A DNA stretch of 7,904 nucleotides, from NCBI GenBank assembly GCA_014239005.1, contig JABAAA010000017.1:1-7904 (forward strand), in the 5' to 3' direction. The notes beneath the pieces were generated by a model. It was not told the origin of the DNA. It worked only from the letters and a program-made list of their open reading frames with translations, and searched no databases. The stretch's first letter is position 1; each line of letters begins with the position of its first letter. Both the position numbers and the translations under genes were made by a program. Of the stretch, positions 1 to 5,275 are shown piece by piece. Source of the stretch: Alphaproteobacteria bacterium. Lineage in GTDB: Bacteria > Pseudomonadota > Alphaproteobacteria > JABAAW01.

Positions 1-1
1 G

Positions 2-460
2 GCAAGCAAGTCCTTAAGCAAGCCCAAGTCCAAGCCCTTGCTCGCCAAGTCGCGCAAGACAGGCGAGCGACCTGCCGCAAGCGAACAGACGCGTTACGGT
101 CGCGGCGAGCTCGAGAGCAGGGGCAGGGCGAGCATGGTGCGTATAAGCGCGCGCAAGCTGAACGATGTGGCGCGCACGATTCGCCTGAAGCCCGTTGATC
201 GCGCCTTGCAAGAGTTGCGTTTTTCTAACAAACGCATTGCCATGACCGTCAGCAAGCTTTTGCGGTCGGTCGTTGCCAACGCGGAGAACAACAAGCAGCT
301 GGACATCGATCGTCTTGTGGTCAAGGAGGCTTGGGTCGGCAAGGCGCGTCGGATGCGCCGTTTTCGTCCTCGCGCGCGCGGCAGGGCAGCGCCGATCATC
401 AAAGACTTCAGCACGATCACGATCGTCGTCGAAGAACGAAAGGCGAACGAGGAAGGCTAG
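2..460 (+). CDS. rplV: 50S ribosomal protein L22 (5' end open at window edge)
   Basis: L22 binds 23S rRNA, helps assemble the 50S subunit, and its extended loop lines the peptide exit tunnel. The family is recognised by SARKL, PVDRAL, VANAENN, VKEAWVGKARRM and RPRARGRA followed by the ITIVVEE strand. The reading frame is open from base 2, so the gene may start outside the window. Starts inside it are TTG at 38 (140 residues) and ATG at 134 (108 residues, close to the 110 of E. coli, with AGGG five bases upstream). The ATG would cut away the first residues that normally precede the SARKL helix, so I favour an upstream start. Everything before the core is a Lys/Ser/Pro-rich low-complexity stretch. 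The stop is 3 bases before rpsC. The product is certain; the start is not. Confidence 0.95.
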   Translation, partial: ASKSLSKPKSKPLLAKSRKTGERPAASEQTRYGRGELESRGRASMVRISARKLNDVARTIRLKPVDRALQELRFSNKRIAMTVSKLLRSVVANAENNKQLDIDRLVVKEAWVGKARRMRRFRPRARGRAAPIIKDFSTITIVVEERKANEEG

Positions 461-463
461 ACG

Positions 464-1141
464 ATGGGACAAAAGACAAACCCGATTGGCTTTCGCGTCG
501 GCGTGAATCGCAGCTGGGATTCGCGTTGGTATGCGGACAGCAAGGAGTACGGCAAGCTGTTGCACGAAGACTTGGCATTGCGCAAGCATCTCTACGCCAC
601 CTTGAAGGGCGCGTCGATCTCGCGCATCTTGGTCGAGCGCGCTGCCAAAAATCCGTCGGTGACGATCTTCTCGGCGCGCCCCGGCGTTATCATCGGCAAG
701 CGCGGTGCCGACATCGAGAAGCTTCGCGAAGACTTGCGAAAAACGACGGGCATGGAAATCTCGCTGAACATTCAGGAGATTCGCAAACCCGAACTGGACG
801 CGAAGCTCGTCGCCGAGACCGTCGCCCAACAATTGGAACGACGCATCGCCTTCCGACGTGCGATGAAGCGCGCGGTGCAAAACAGCCTGCGCATGGGTGC
901 CTTGGGCATCCGCATCAACTGCGCGGGCAGGCTGGGGGGAGCGGAGATCGCACGTATGGAATGGTATCGGGAGGGACGCGTGCCATTGCATACGCTACGC
1001 GCTGAGATCGACTACGGCACGGCAAGCGCGATGACGACCTACGGCGTATGCGGAGTCAAGGTGTGGATATTCAAGGGTGAGATCATGAGCTACGATCCGA
1101 CCGCGCGCGCGAAAGCGCGTGGCAACGAGAATCTAGCGTGA
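464..1141 (+). CDS. rpsC: 30S ribosomal protein S3
   Basis: S3 sits at the mRNA entry side of the 30S subunit and contributes to the helicase activity that unwinds mRNA. The protein has 225 residues (E. coli 233). It opens with [14 protein letters not shown] domain carries [12 protein letters not shown] at 73–84 with the GKRG loop at 78–81. The C-terminal domain has [10 protein letters not shown] at 155–164, [13 protein letters not shown] at 173–185 and [10 protein letters not shown] at 197–206. The basic residues equivalent to E. coli R131, R132 and K135, implicated in mRNA unwinding, are present at the same numbers. A strong Shine-Dalgarno sequence, AGGAAGG, overlaps the end of rplV and ends 7 bases before the ATG, which fixes the start. 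Nothing is odd about this gene. Confidence 0.98.
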   Translation: MGQKTNPIGFRVGVNRSWDSRWYADSKEYGKLLHEDLALRKHLYATLKGASISRILVERAAKNPSVTIFSARPGVIIGKRGADIEKLREDLRKTTGMEISLNIQEIRKPELDAKLVAETVAQQLERRIAFRRAMKRAVQNSLRMGALGIRINCAGRLGGAEIARMEWYREGRVPLHTLRAEIDYGTASAMTTYGVCGVKVWIFKGEIMSYDPTARAKARGNENLA

Positions 1142-1169
1142 AAGAGCCGGTGACCATGGAGCAAGTTCG

Positions 1170-1598
1170 ATGCTGATACCGAAGAAACCGAAACATCGGA
1201 AAGTTCACAAAGGCAGGGTGCGCGGCGTTGCGAAGGGGGGCAGTCGTCTGAACTTCGGTTCGCACGGCTTGAAGGCGCTTTCGGGCGCGCGCATCACCTC
1301 GCGTCAGATCGAGGCGGCTCGGCGTGCGATCGTGCGTCACATCCGCAGGCAGGGCAAGATATGGATTCGCATCTTTCCCGACATTCCCGTTTCGAAGAAA
1401 CCGATCGAGGTGCGCATGGGCAAGGGCAAGGGCTCGCCTGAGTTTTGGGCGTGCCGCGTCCAACCGGGGCGCATCCTTTTTGAAATGGAGGGCGTCACCG
1501 ACTTGCTTGCCGACCAATCTTTGAAGCTGGCAGCGGCGAAGTTGCCGATCGATACAAAGGTCGTCTCCCGAATTGCGCTCGAAGGTAGCAAGGGGTAA
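1170..1598 (+). CDS. rplP: 50S ribosomal protein L16
   Basis: L16 is a late-assembling 50S protein at the central protuberance that organises the A site and contacts tRNA. The 142-residue product (E. coli 136) starts [11 protein letters not shown] and has [16 protein letters not shown] at 15–30. The region [14 protein letters not shown] is at 40–53, IRIFPD at 66–71 and the family signature RMGKGKG at 82–88, followed by WACRVQPGR. Arg82 lies in the position of the arginine that is hydroxylated in E. coli L16 (R81), but the sequence cannot show whether that happens here. GGAG at 1158–1161, 8 bases before the ATG, supports the start. The 28-base gap after rpsC is one of the longer ones in this part of the cluster. 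A few extra residues at the C-terminus (LEGSKG) are the only difference from the usual length. Confidence 0.98.
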   Translation: MLIPKKPKHRKVHKGRVRGVAKGGSRLNFGSHGLKALSGARITSRQIEAARRAIVRHIRRQGKIWIRIFPDIPVSKKPIEVRMGKGKGSPEFWACRVQPGRILFEMEGVTDLLADQSLKLAAAKLPIDTKVVSRIALEGSKG

Positions 1599-1604
1599 AA
1601 GACG

Positions 1605-1886
1605 ATGGCAACAGAAACAACGACAAACAGCGCACCGCGCGGCAACCGACGTTTCGACGATCTCAAGCGCAAGAGCGACGATGAGTTGAAAGAGCAGCTG
1701 ACGACGCTCAGACGCGAAAAGTTCAACCTGCGTTTCCGCCAGGCGCAGGGACAGCTGGAAGCCCCGCATGTCGTGCGCGTTGCGCGCAGGCAGATCGCGC
1801 GCATTAAAACCTTGCTTGCTCAACGCGACTTGACGTCGAACCGAGCGACAGCAGCCACAACACCCCAAGAAACGGAGAAGGTCTGA
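1605..1886 (+). CDS. rpmC: 50S ribosomal protein L29, extended at both ends
   Basis: L29 is a small helical hairpin beside the exit tunnel, near the docking site for signal recognition particle and trigger factor. The core at about residues 17–74 has the expected order: FDDLKRKSDDELKEQL, then LRREKFNLRFRQAQGQL, then VVRVARRQIARIKTLLAQR. The whole protein is 93 residues against 63 in E. coli. About 16 Thr/Asn-rich residues precede the core and about 19 Thr/Ala-rich residues follow it. Both additions look unstructured. AAGGGG at 1590–1595, overlapping the end of rplP, is 9 bases from the ATG and supports this start over any internal one. The gap after rplP is 6 bases and the gap before rpsQ is 4 bases. 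Confidence 0.95.
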   Translation: MATETTTNSAPRGNRRFDDLKRKSDDELKEQLTTLRREKFNLRFRQAQGQLEAPHVVRVARRQIARIKTLLAQRDLTSNRATAATTPQETEKV

Positions 1887-1890
1887 CAGC

Positions 1891-2133
1891 ATGCCGCGGA
1901 GAATTTTACAAGGAGAGGTCGTTGCCAACACCAACGACAAGACGGTGACGGTCTTGGTCGAACGTCGCGTACGCAACCCTCTGTACAAGAAGGTGGTGCG
2001 TCGTTCCAAGAAGTTCATGGCGCACGACGAGCAGAATCGAGTGTCGTTGGGGGATGTCGTACGCATTCGCGAATGTCGTCCTTACTCGAAGCGCAAGTGC
2101 TGGGAAGTGCTCAACGAGGAGAGTGGCTCATGA
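1891..2133 (+). CDS. rpsQ: 30S ribosomal protein S17
   Basis: S17 is a primary binding protein of the 30S subunit with an OB-type fold that contacts helices in the 5' and central domains of 16S rRNA. The protein has 80 residues (E. coli 84). It begins [19 protein letters not shown], has [12 protein letters not shown] at 23–34, KKFMAHDE at 40–47, and the family signature [16 protein letters not shown] at 54–69. GGAGAAGG at 1874–1881 is 9 bases upstream of the ATG. The stop TGA overlaps the rplN start in an ATGA arrangement, so L14 translation is probably coupled to S17. In E. coli this point is the boundary between the S10 and spc operons. Here there is no room for an intergenic promoter. Confidence 0.97.
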   Translation: MPRRILQGEVVANTNDKTVTVLVERRVRNPLYKKVVRRSKKFMAHDEQNRVSLGDVVRIRECRPYSKRKCWEVLNEESGS

Positions 2134-2498
2134 TTCAAATGCAAAGCCATTTGAGCGTCGCCGACAATTCGGGGGCACGACGTGTGCAATGCATCAAGGT
2201 GCTGGGGGGCTCCAAACGTCGAACGGCGAGCGTCGGTGATGTGATCGTGGTCGCGGTCAAGGACGCCTTGCCGCGCGCGCGCGTCAAAAAGGGTGAGGTG
2301 CTGCGTGCTGTAATCGTGCGCACCGCCTATCCTGTGCAACGACGCGACGGCTCGGCGATTCGTTTCGACCGCAACGCCGCGGTGTTGATCAACAAGACGG
2401 GCGAACCTATCGGCACGCGCATCTTCGGTCCGGTCGTGCGCGAGCTGCGCGCGAAACGTTACATGAAGATCGTTTCGCTCGCCCCCGAAGTCATCTAG
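2130..2498 (+). CDS. rplN: 50S ribosomal protein L14
   Basis: L14 is a conserved beta-barrel protein at the subunit interface. It forms a bridge to 16S rRNA and lies near the factor-binding region. The 122-residue product (E. coli 123) starts [19 protein letters not shown]. It carries the family signature in [20 protein letters not shown] (46–65), then [10 protein letters not shown] (78–87), [12 protein letters not shown] (95–106) and [10 protein letters not shown] near the end. The longer open frame reaching back to 2073 lies inside rpsQ and is not part of the protein. The ATG at 2130 overlaps the rpsQ stop (ATGA), with GAGGAG about 6 bases ahead. Starting L14 by coupling without an intergenic gap implies that the S10 and spc gene groups are co-transcribed here. 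Confidence 0.98.
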   Translation: MIQMQSHLSVADNSGARRVQCIKVLGGSKRRTASVGDVIVVAVKDALPRARVKKGEVLRAVIVRTAYPVQRRDGSAIRFDRNAAVLINKTGEPIGTRIFGPVVRELRAKRYMKIVSLAPEVI

Positions 2499-2518
2499 AG
2501 ATTCTCCCAAAGGTCGAG

Positions 2519-2848
2519 ATGGCATCGAAGATTCGCAAAGGCGACAAAGTTTTTGTTCGCTCGGGACGCAACAAGGGCGCGGAAGGGGAGGTGCTGAAGG
2601 TGTTTCCCGAACGTGCGCGCGCCATCGTCGCCGGGGTAAACCGCGTGAAACGCCACACGAAGGCGACGCGCGAAACCGACGGTGGCATCATCGAAAAGGA
2701 GCTGCCGTTGCCGCTCAGTGTTCTGATGGTGCTCGATCCGAAGGACGGAAAACCCGTGCGCGTAGGCTTTCGGCTAGAAGAAGGAAAGAAAACCCGTTAC
2801 GCCAAACGATCGGGACAAACGATCGTCGACCCTAAACACAGCGGATAA
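2519..2848 (+). CDS. rplX: 50S ribosomal protein L24
   Basis: L24 is one of the assembly-initiating proteins of the 50S subunit. It binds the 5' domain of 23S rRNA and ends up near the tunnel exit. The 109-residue protein (E. coli 104) begins [20 protein letters not shown], a KOW motif spanning about residues 6–33. [10 protein letters not shown] follows at 41–50, then [13 protein letters not shown] at 55–67 and [13 protein letters not shown] at 73–85. The DPKDGKP segment and AKRSG near the end are typical of alphaproteobacterial L24. The usual SNV after the central proline stretch reads SVL here, a minor change. AAAGG at 2509–2513 lies 5 bases before the ATG. The gap after rplN is 20 bases. 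Confidence 0.97.
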   Translation: MASKIRKGDKVFVRSGRNKGAEGEVLKVFPERARAIVAGVNRVKRHTKATRETDGGIIEKELPLPLSVLMVLDPKDGKPVRVGFRLEEGKKTRYAKRSGQTIVDPKHSG

Positions 2849-2856
2849 CATCACAA

Positions 2857-3459
2857 ATGACTAACGAATCTCCCTCCACTCCCTCCGCTCCCTCTGCTGC
2901 TTCTGCTGCGCTGCCGCGGCTTCGTCGTCACTACGACGAGGTTTTGCGTCTGCAACTCAAGGAGAAGTTTTCCTATCGCAACATCATGGAGGTGCCGCGG
3001 TTGGAAAAGGTGTGCCTGAACATGGGCGTCGGCGAAGCGACAACGGATCGAAAAAACTTGGAAAAAGCCATCGACGACCTCACGCTCATCGCTGGACAGC
3101 GCCCCGCCGTCACCCGCGCACGCAACGCGGTGGCGGGCTTCAAGCTGCGAAAAGGACAGGGAATCGGTTGTCGCGTCACCCTGCGCCGAGCGCGCATGTA
3201 CGAGTTTGTCGATCGTCTGACCACGATCGCGCTGCCGCGCGTCAAGGACTTCCGCGGTCTCTCGCGCAAAGCCTTCGACGGCAAGGGCAACTACGCGCTC
3301 GGCATCCACGAACAGATCGTCTTTCCCGAAATCAACTACGACAAAATCGACAAAATTCGCGGCCTCGACATCGTCGTCTGCACAACGGCAACCACCAACG
3401 CCGAAGCCCTCGCGCTTTTGGAAGGCTTCAACTTTCCTTTCGTCGCAGAACGCTCGTAA
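2857..3459 (+). CDS. rplE: 50S ribosomal protein L5 with low-complexity N-terminus
   Basis: L5 belongs to the 5S rRNA complex in the central protuberance and contacts the P-site tRNA and S13. The core is clear: [18 protein letters not shown] at 34–51, LNMGVGEA at 54–61, [19 protein letters not shown] at 80–98, and the signature run [20 protein letters not shown] starting at 126. It ends in LLEGFNFPF, as the family does. The protein has 200 residues against 179 in E. coli. About 19 extra N-terminal residues (Ser/Pro/Ala-rich) are encoded by a 9-base tandem repeat. The ATG at 2857 is the only start upstream of the core, so the extension is probably translated. The Shine-Dalgarno sequence is weak (GGA at 2843–2845). 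In E. coli, S8 represses the spc operon by binding mRNA near this gene start; I could not identify an equivalent fold by eye. Confidence 0.97.
   Translation: MTNESPSTPSAPSAASAALPRLRRHYDEVLRLQLKEKFSYRNIMEVPRLEKVCLNMGVGEATTDRKNLEKAIDDLTLIAGQRPAVTRARNAVAGFKLRKGQGIGCRVTLRRARMYEFVDRLTTIALPRVKDFRGLSRKAFDGKGNYALGIHEQIVFPEINYDKIDKIRGLDIVVCTTATTNAEALALLEGFNFPFVAERS
2870..2896. repeat. Three 9-base tandem units inside rplE 5' end
   Basis: Three consecutive 9-base units, CTCCCTCCA, CTCCCTCCG and CTCCCTCTG, are followed by CTGCTTCTGCTG. Read in the rplE frame they encode the PSTPSAPSA part of the L5 N-terminus. The unit length is a multiple of three, so gain or loss of a unit keeps the frame. Confidence 0.85.
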
Positions 3460-3494
3460 AACAGGCATCGAAGGAAGCATCGAAAAAGGCATTT
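3459..3494. repeat. 12-base degenerate repeat after rplE stop, like the rpmD repeat
   Basis: Three 12-base units begin at 3459, 3471 and 3483. The first two end in GCATCG and the third in GCATTT. The word GCATCGAA occurs at 3465–3472 and again at 3477–3484. Read in the frame that starts at 3459 they would give KQAS, KEAS and KKAF. That is the same K-x-A/V-S pattern encoded by the repeat at the start of rpmD. It is not in the rplE frame, which stops at 3457–3459. Confidence 0.6.
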
Positions 3495-3506
3495 TTTGTA
3501 AAAATT

Positions 3507-3515
3507 TGCTAGAAT
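3507..3515 (+). promoter_or_regulatory. Candidate extended -10 promoter upstream of rpsN
   Basis: TGCTAGAAT at 3507–3515 matches the extended -10 form TGnTATAAT, with TAGAAT as the hexamer. It sits in the only AT-rich island of the window (about 3491–3507: a T-run, then an A-run, then TTT). It also lies in the largest gap between genes, 104 bases between rplE and rpsN. No good -35 hexamer is found at the usual 17-base distance, which extended -10 promoters can tolerate. Transcription would begin near 3522 and leave about 42 bases before the rpsN ATG. It would supply rpsN through secY independently of the upstream genes. This is a prediction from the motif only. Confidence 0.4.
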
Positions 3516-3563
3516 GAACACACCGAACCGAACCGCAACACTACTCAACAGGTTTTTCTCACT

Positions 3564-3869
3564 ATGGCACGCAAAGGCACGATAGAACGCAACAAGGCGC
3601 TCGAAGGCAAGATCAAAACCTTCGCTGCTCGGCGCGCGACGTTGCGAGCGACGATTCGCGACAAGACTCTTCCCGCCAACGAGCGTTTCGAGGCGCAGAT
3701 ACGCCTTGCCGCCTTGCCGCGCGATTCCAGCAAGACTCGCTATTGCAACCGCTGTCTGTCGACAGGGCGCGTGCGCGCCTACTATCGTCGTTTTCAAGCT
3801 TCGCGGATCGTGCTACGCGAGCTCGCCTCGGTGGGCATGCTGCCCGGCATAACGAAAGCCAGCTGGTAG
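3564..3869 (+). CDS. rpsN: 30S ribosomal protein S14, long form
   Basis: S14 is a late-assembling protein of the 30S head next to S3 and S10. The product is 101 residues, the length of the long, non-zinc type (E. coli 101). It starts MARKGTIERN, then has ERFEAQIRLAALPRDSSKTR at 40–59, CNRC at 61–64, STGRVRAYYRRF at 66–77, SRIVLRE at 80–86 and GMLPGITKASW at the end. Cys64 is the cysteine normally found in the NRC motif of the family. Cys61 makes a CxxC pair, but the second pair needed for the zinc form is absent. The usual TGRP reads TGRV. The frame upstream has a stop at 3510–3512 and no other start codon, so ATG 3564 is secure even though the Shine-Dalgarno sequence is weak (ACAGG at 3548–3552). 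Confidence 0.97.
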   Translation: MARKGTIERNKALEGKIKTFAARRATLRATIRDKTLPANERFEAQIRLAALPRDSSKTRYCNRCLSTGRVRAYYRRFQASRIVLRELASVGMLPGITKASW

Positions 3870-3901
3870 ATAGGCGAGCGGTAGAGAGAATCATGAAGAA
3901 A

Positions 3902-3906
3902 GGGAG
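3902..3906 (+). promoter_or_regulatory. Ribosome binding site deciding the rpsH start
   Basis: GGGAG at 3902–3906 ends 9 bases before ATG 3916 and 15 bases before the in-frame ATG at 3922. The first spacing is normal and the second too long, so the protein should start MSMSDPLGD. Confidence 0.7.
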
Positions 3907-3915
3907 AATCTGTCC

Positions 3916-4320
3916 ATGTCGATGAGCGATCCGCTCGGAGATCTACTGACGCGTATCCGCAACGCGCAAGCGGCGGGCAAGCTTGTGGTTTGTGCGCCCG
4001 CCTCGCGCCTGAAGAGCGCGCTGTTGGATGTGTGTAAACGCGAGGGCTATATCGAGGGTTATCGTCTTCTTGAAGGCGATTCCGGCGGCATCAAGTCTGA
4101 GTTGGAGGTCACCTTGAAGTATGCGGACAACATCCCTGCGATCAGCGAGATTCGCCGCGTTTCGAAGCCCGGTCGACGCATCTATGCCAAAGCGGACGCG
4201 ATTCCGCGCTTTTACAACAACCTCGGCATCGCGATTCTATCGACGGCGCGAGGGTTGCTTTCGGACGCGGAAGCGCGGCGCCAGCATGTGGGCGGCGAAG
4301 TGCTGTGTCAAATTTTCTAG
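3916..4320 (+). CDS. rpsH: 30S ribosomal protein S8
   Basis: S8 binds the central domain of 16S rRNA early in 30S assembly. In E. coli it also represses the spc operon by binding its mRNA. The 134-residue protein (E. coli 130) starts MSMSDPLGDLLTRIRNAQ. The middle has PASRLKSALLDVCKREGYI at 28–46 and SKPGRRIY at 83–90. The C-terminal signature includes LGIAILST at 103–110, GLLSDAEAR at 113–121 and VGGEVLCQIF at the end. The position usually read NGLGI is NNLGI here. A 46-base gap follows rpsN, with a good Shine-Dalgarno sequence at 3902–3906. Thirteen bases separate its stop from rplF. Confidence 0.98.
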   Translation: MSMSDPLGDLLTRIRNAQAAGKLVVCAPASRLKSALLDVCKREGYIEGYRLLEGDSGGIKSELEVTLKYADNIPAISEIRRVSKPGRRIYAKADAIPRFYNNLGIAILSTARGLLSDAEARRQHVGGEVLCQIF

Positions 4321-4333
4321 CGCGTTGAAGAAT

Positions 4334-4879
4334 ATGTCGCGCGTCGGAAAAAAAATTGTTCCTGTGCCGCAAGGCGTCGAGGTGGCGTTGCAAGGCTCCC
4401 AGCTGACCGCGCGCGGCGTGCGCGGCAGTCTTTCGGTCGCGCTCTCGCCGTTGCTGGAGACGCGCCACGACGAGCAAGGCATCAGCGTCGTGCCGAAAAA
4501 ACACGGCGCGGGCGTGACAAAACGTTGCCGCGAAATGTGGGGCACGGTCAGACAGAACATCGAACAAGCCGTCCTCGGCGTGTCGCAAGGATTCAAGAAA
4601 CAGCTCACCTTTGAGGGCGTTGGCTATCGTGCGCAAGTCGAGGGCAAAATTTTGAAGCTCTCGCTGGGCTACAGCCACGACATTCTTTTTCCGATCCCCG
4701 AAGGACTTTCGATCGAGGTCGGGGCAGAGCGCACGATCACCGTCGAGGGTCACGACAAACAACGCGTCGGCGAGGTGGCATCCCGCATCCGTGCGTTGCG
4801 TCCCGTCGAACCGTACAAAGGAAAAGGCGTACGCTACAGCGGTGCCTTCGTCTTTCGCAAGGAAGGCAAGAAGAAATGA
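4334..4879 (+). CDS. rplF: 50S ribosomal protein L6
   Basis: L6 binds 23S rRNA near the sarcin-ricin loop and the factor-binding site and supports late 50S assembly. The protein has 181 residues (E. coli 177) in two similar halves. It begins MSRVGKKIVPVPQGVEV. The hinge region has MWGTVRQNIEQAVLGVSQGF at 68–87, the second domain starts around LTFEGVGYRAQ at 91–101, and the signature PVEPYKGKGVRY lies at 157–168. The open frame extends further upstream through rpsH, but the conserved MSRVGKK at 4334 marks the start. Only a weak GAAG at 4327–4330 precedes it, so coupling to rpsH is likely. Its stop overlaps the rplR start (ATGA). The Lys-rich end (EGKKK) is ordinary for the family. Confidence 0.98.
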   Translation: MSRVGKKIVPVPQGVEVALQGSQLTARGVRGSLSVALSPLLETRHDEQGISVVPKKHGAGVTKRCREMWGTVRQNIEQAVLGVSQGFKKQLTFEGVGYRAQVEGKILKLSLGYSHDILFPIPEGLSIEVGAERTITVEGHDKQRVGEVASRIRALRPVEPYKGKGVRYSGAFVFRKEGKKK

Positions 4880-5259
4880 AAGCAGCTCGACAAGCCTTTG
4901 TGCGCCGACAGCAACGCAAGCGGAGGCGGCTACGCGCCGTTTGCGCCGAAGGACGTCTACGCCTGTCGGTCTTTCGTTCGCAACGTCAGATCTACGCGCA
5001 CATCGTCGACGATCGCTTGCACGGAACGCTCGTCTCGGCGACGAGTTTGGAAAAGGAGATCCGCACGCGAGGCGACAAAGACAACAACAAAGACAACAAC
5101 AAGGGTTGTGCGGTTGCGCGGCAGGTCGGCGAACTTCTTGCCGAGCGCGCTTTGAAGATTAAAGTGGAGCGAGTCGCCTTCGATTGCGGGGGCTACCAGT
5201 ATCACGGCAGGGTGCGCGCGCTGGCAGAAGGTGCGCGCGAGAAAGGACTGCTGTTCTAG
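4876..5259 (+). CDS. rplR: 50S ribosomal protein L18 with repeat-encoded insert
   Basis: L18 binds 5S rRNA and anchors it in the central protuberance together with L5. The N-terminus is the usual basic segment ([11 protein letters not shown] at 10–20). [18 protein letters not shown] follows at 29–46, then SLEKEIR at 57–63, [12 protein letters not shown] at 81–92 and [18 protein letters not shown] at 105–122. The protein is 127 residues against 117 in E. coli. The excess is explained by [11 protein letters not shown] at 67–77, replacing the variable loop between the SLEK strand and the following helix. The common FDRGGY reads FDCGGY at 102–107, with cysteine replacing arginine at 104. The ATG overlaps the rplF stop, so expression is coupled. 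Confidence 0.97.
   Translation: MKAARQAFVRRQQRKRRRLRAVCAEGRLRLSVFRSQRQIYAHIVDDRLHGTLVSATSLEKEIRTRGDKDNNKDNNKGCAVARQVGELLAERALKIKVERVAFDCGGYQYHGRVRALAEGAREKGLLF
5074..5103. repeat. 12-base tandem repeat inside rplR
   Basis: After GACAAA at 5074–5079, two full units, GACAACAACAAA (5080–5091) and GACAACAACAAG (5092–5103), encode DNNK twice in the L18 frame (residues 69–76). The unit is a multiple of three bases, so copy changes stay in frame. Confidence 0.85.
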
Positions 5260-5275
5260 AGCGGAGACGAGAACG

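Noticed and set aside
14..991. Long reverse-strand open frame of 325 codons across rplV and rpsC.
   Set aside because: It lies antisense to two certain ribosomal-protein genes, resembles no protein family, and such shadow frames are common in GC-rich coding DNA.
1083..2066. Reverse-strand open frame of 327 codons over rplP, rpmC and rpsQ.
   Set aside because: It is fully antisense to recognised genes, and its composition follows from the codon use of the + strand.
2271..2283. Alternating CG run in rplN, considered as possible Z-DNA.
   Set aside because: It encodes conserved L14 residues (PRAR) and similar runs occur throughout this GC-rich sequence.
3483..3507. A-run/T-run/A-run tract considered as an intrinsic terminator after rplE.
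   Set aside because: Any hairpin would be AT-only with no GC stem, and the genes downstream belong to the same cluster. It fits an AT-rich promoter spacer better.
3012..3512. Alternate-frame open frame inside rplE ending in the [11 protein letters not shown] stretch, suggesting a programmed frameshift that adds a tail to L5.
   Set aside because: L5 already ends at its normal C-terminus, and I see no slippery heptamer before the stop. The repeat itself is kept as a finding, but not a frameshift mechanism.
3514..3585. 23-codon open frame (begins MNTPNRTATLL) overlapping the rpsN start, a possible leader peptide.
   Set aside because: Its ATG overlaps the candidate -10 hexamer, so it would lie upstream of the predicted transcript start. 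It has no ribosome site and no regulatory codon run.
3892..3924. Ten-codon open frame (MKKGRICPCR) ahead of and overlapping rpsH.
   Set aside because: It contains the rpsH Shine-Dalgarno sequence, has no ribosome site of its own, and is short enough to be chance.
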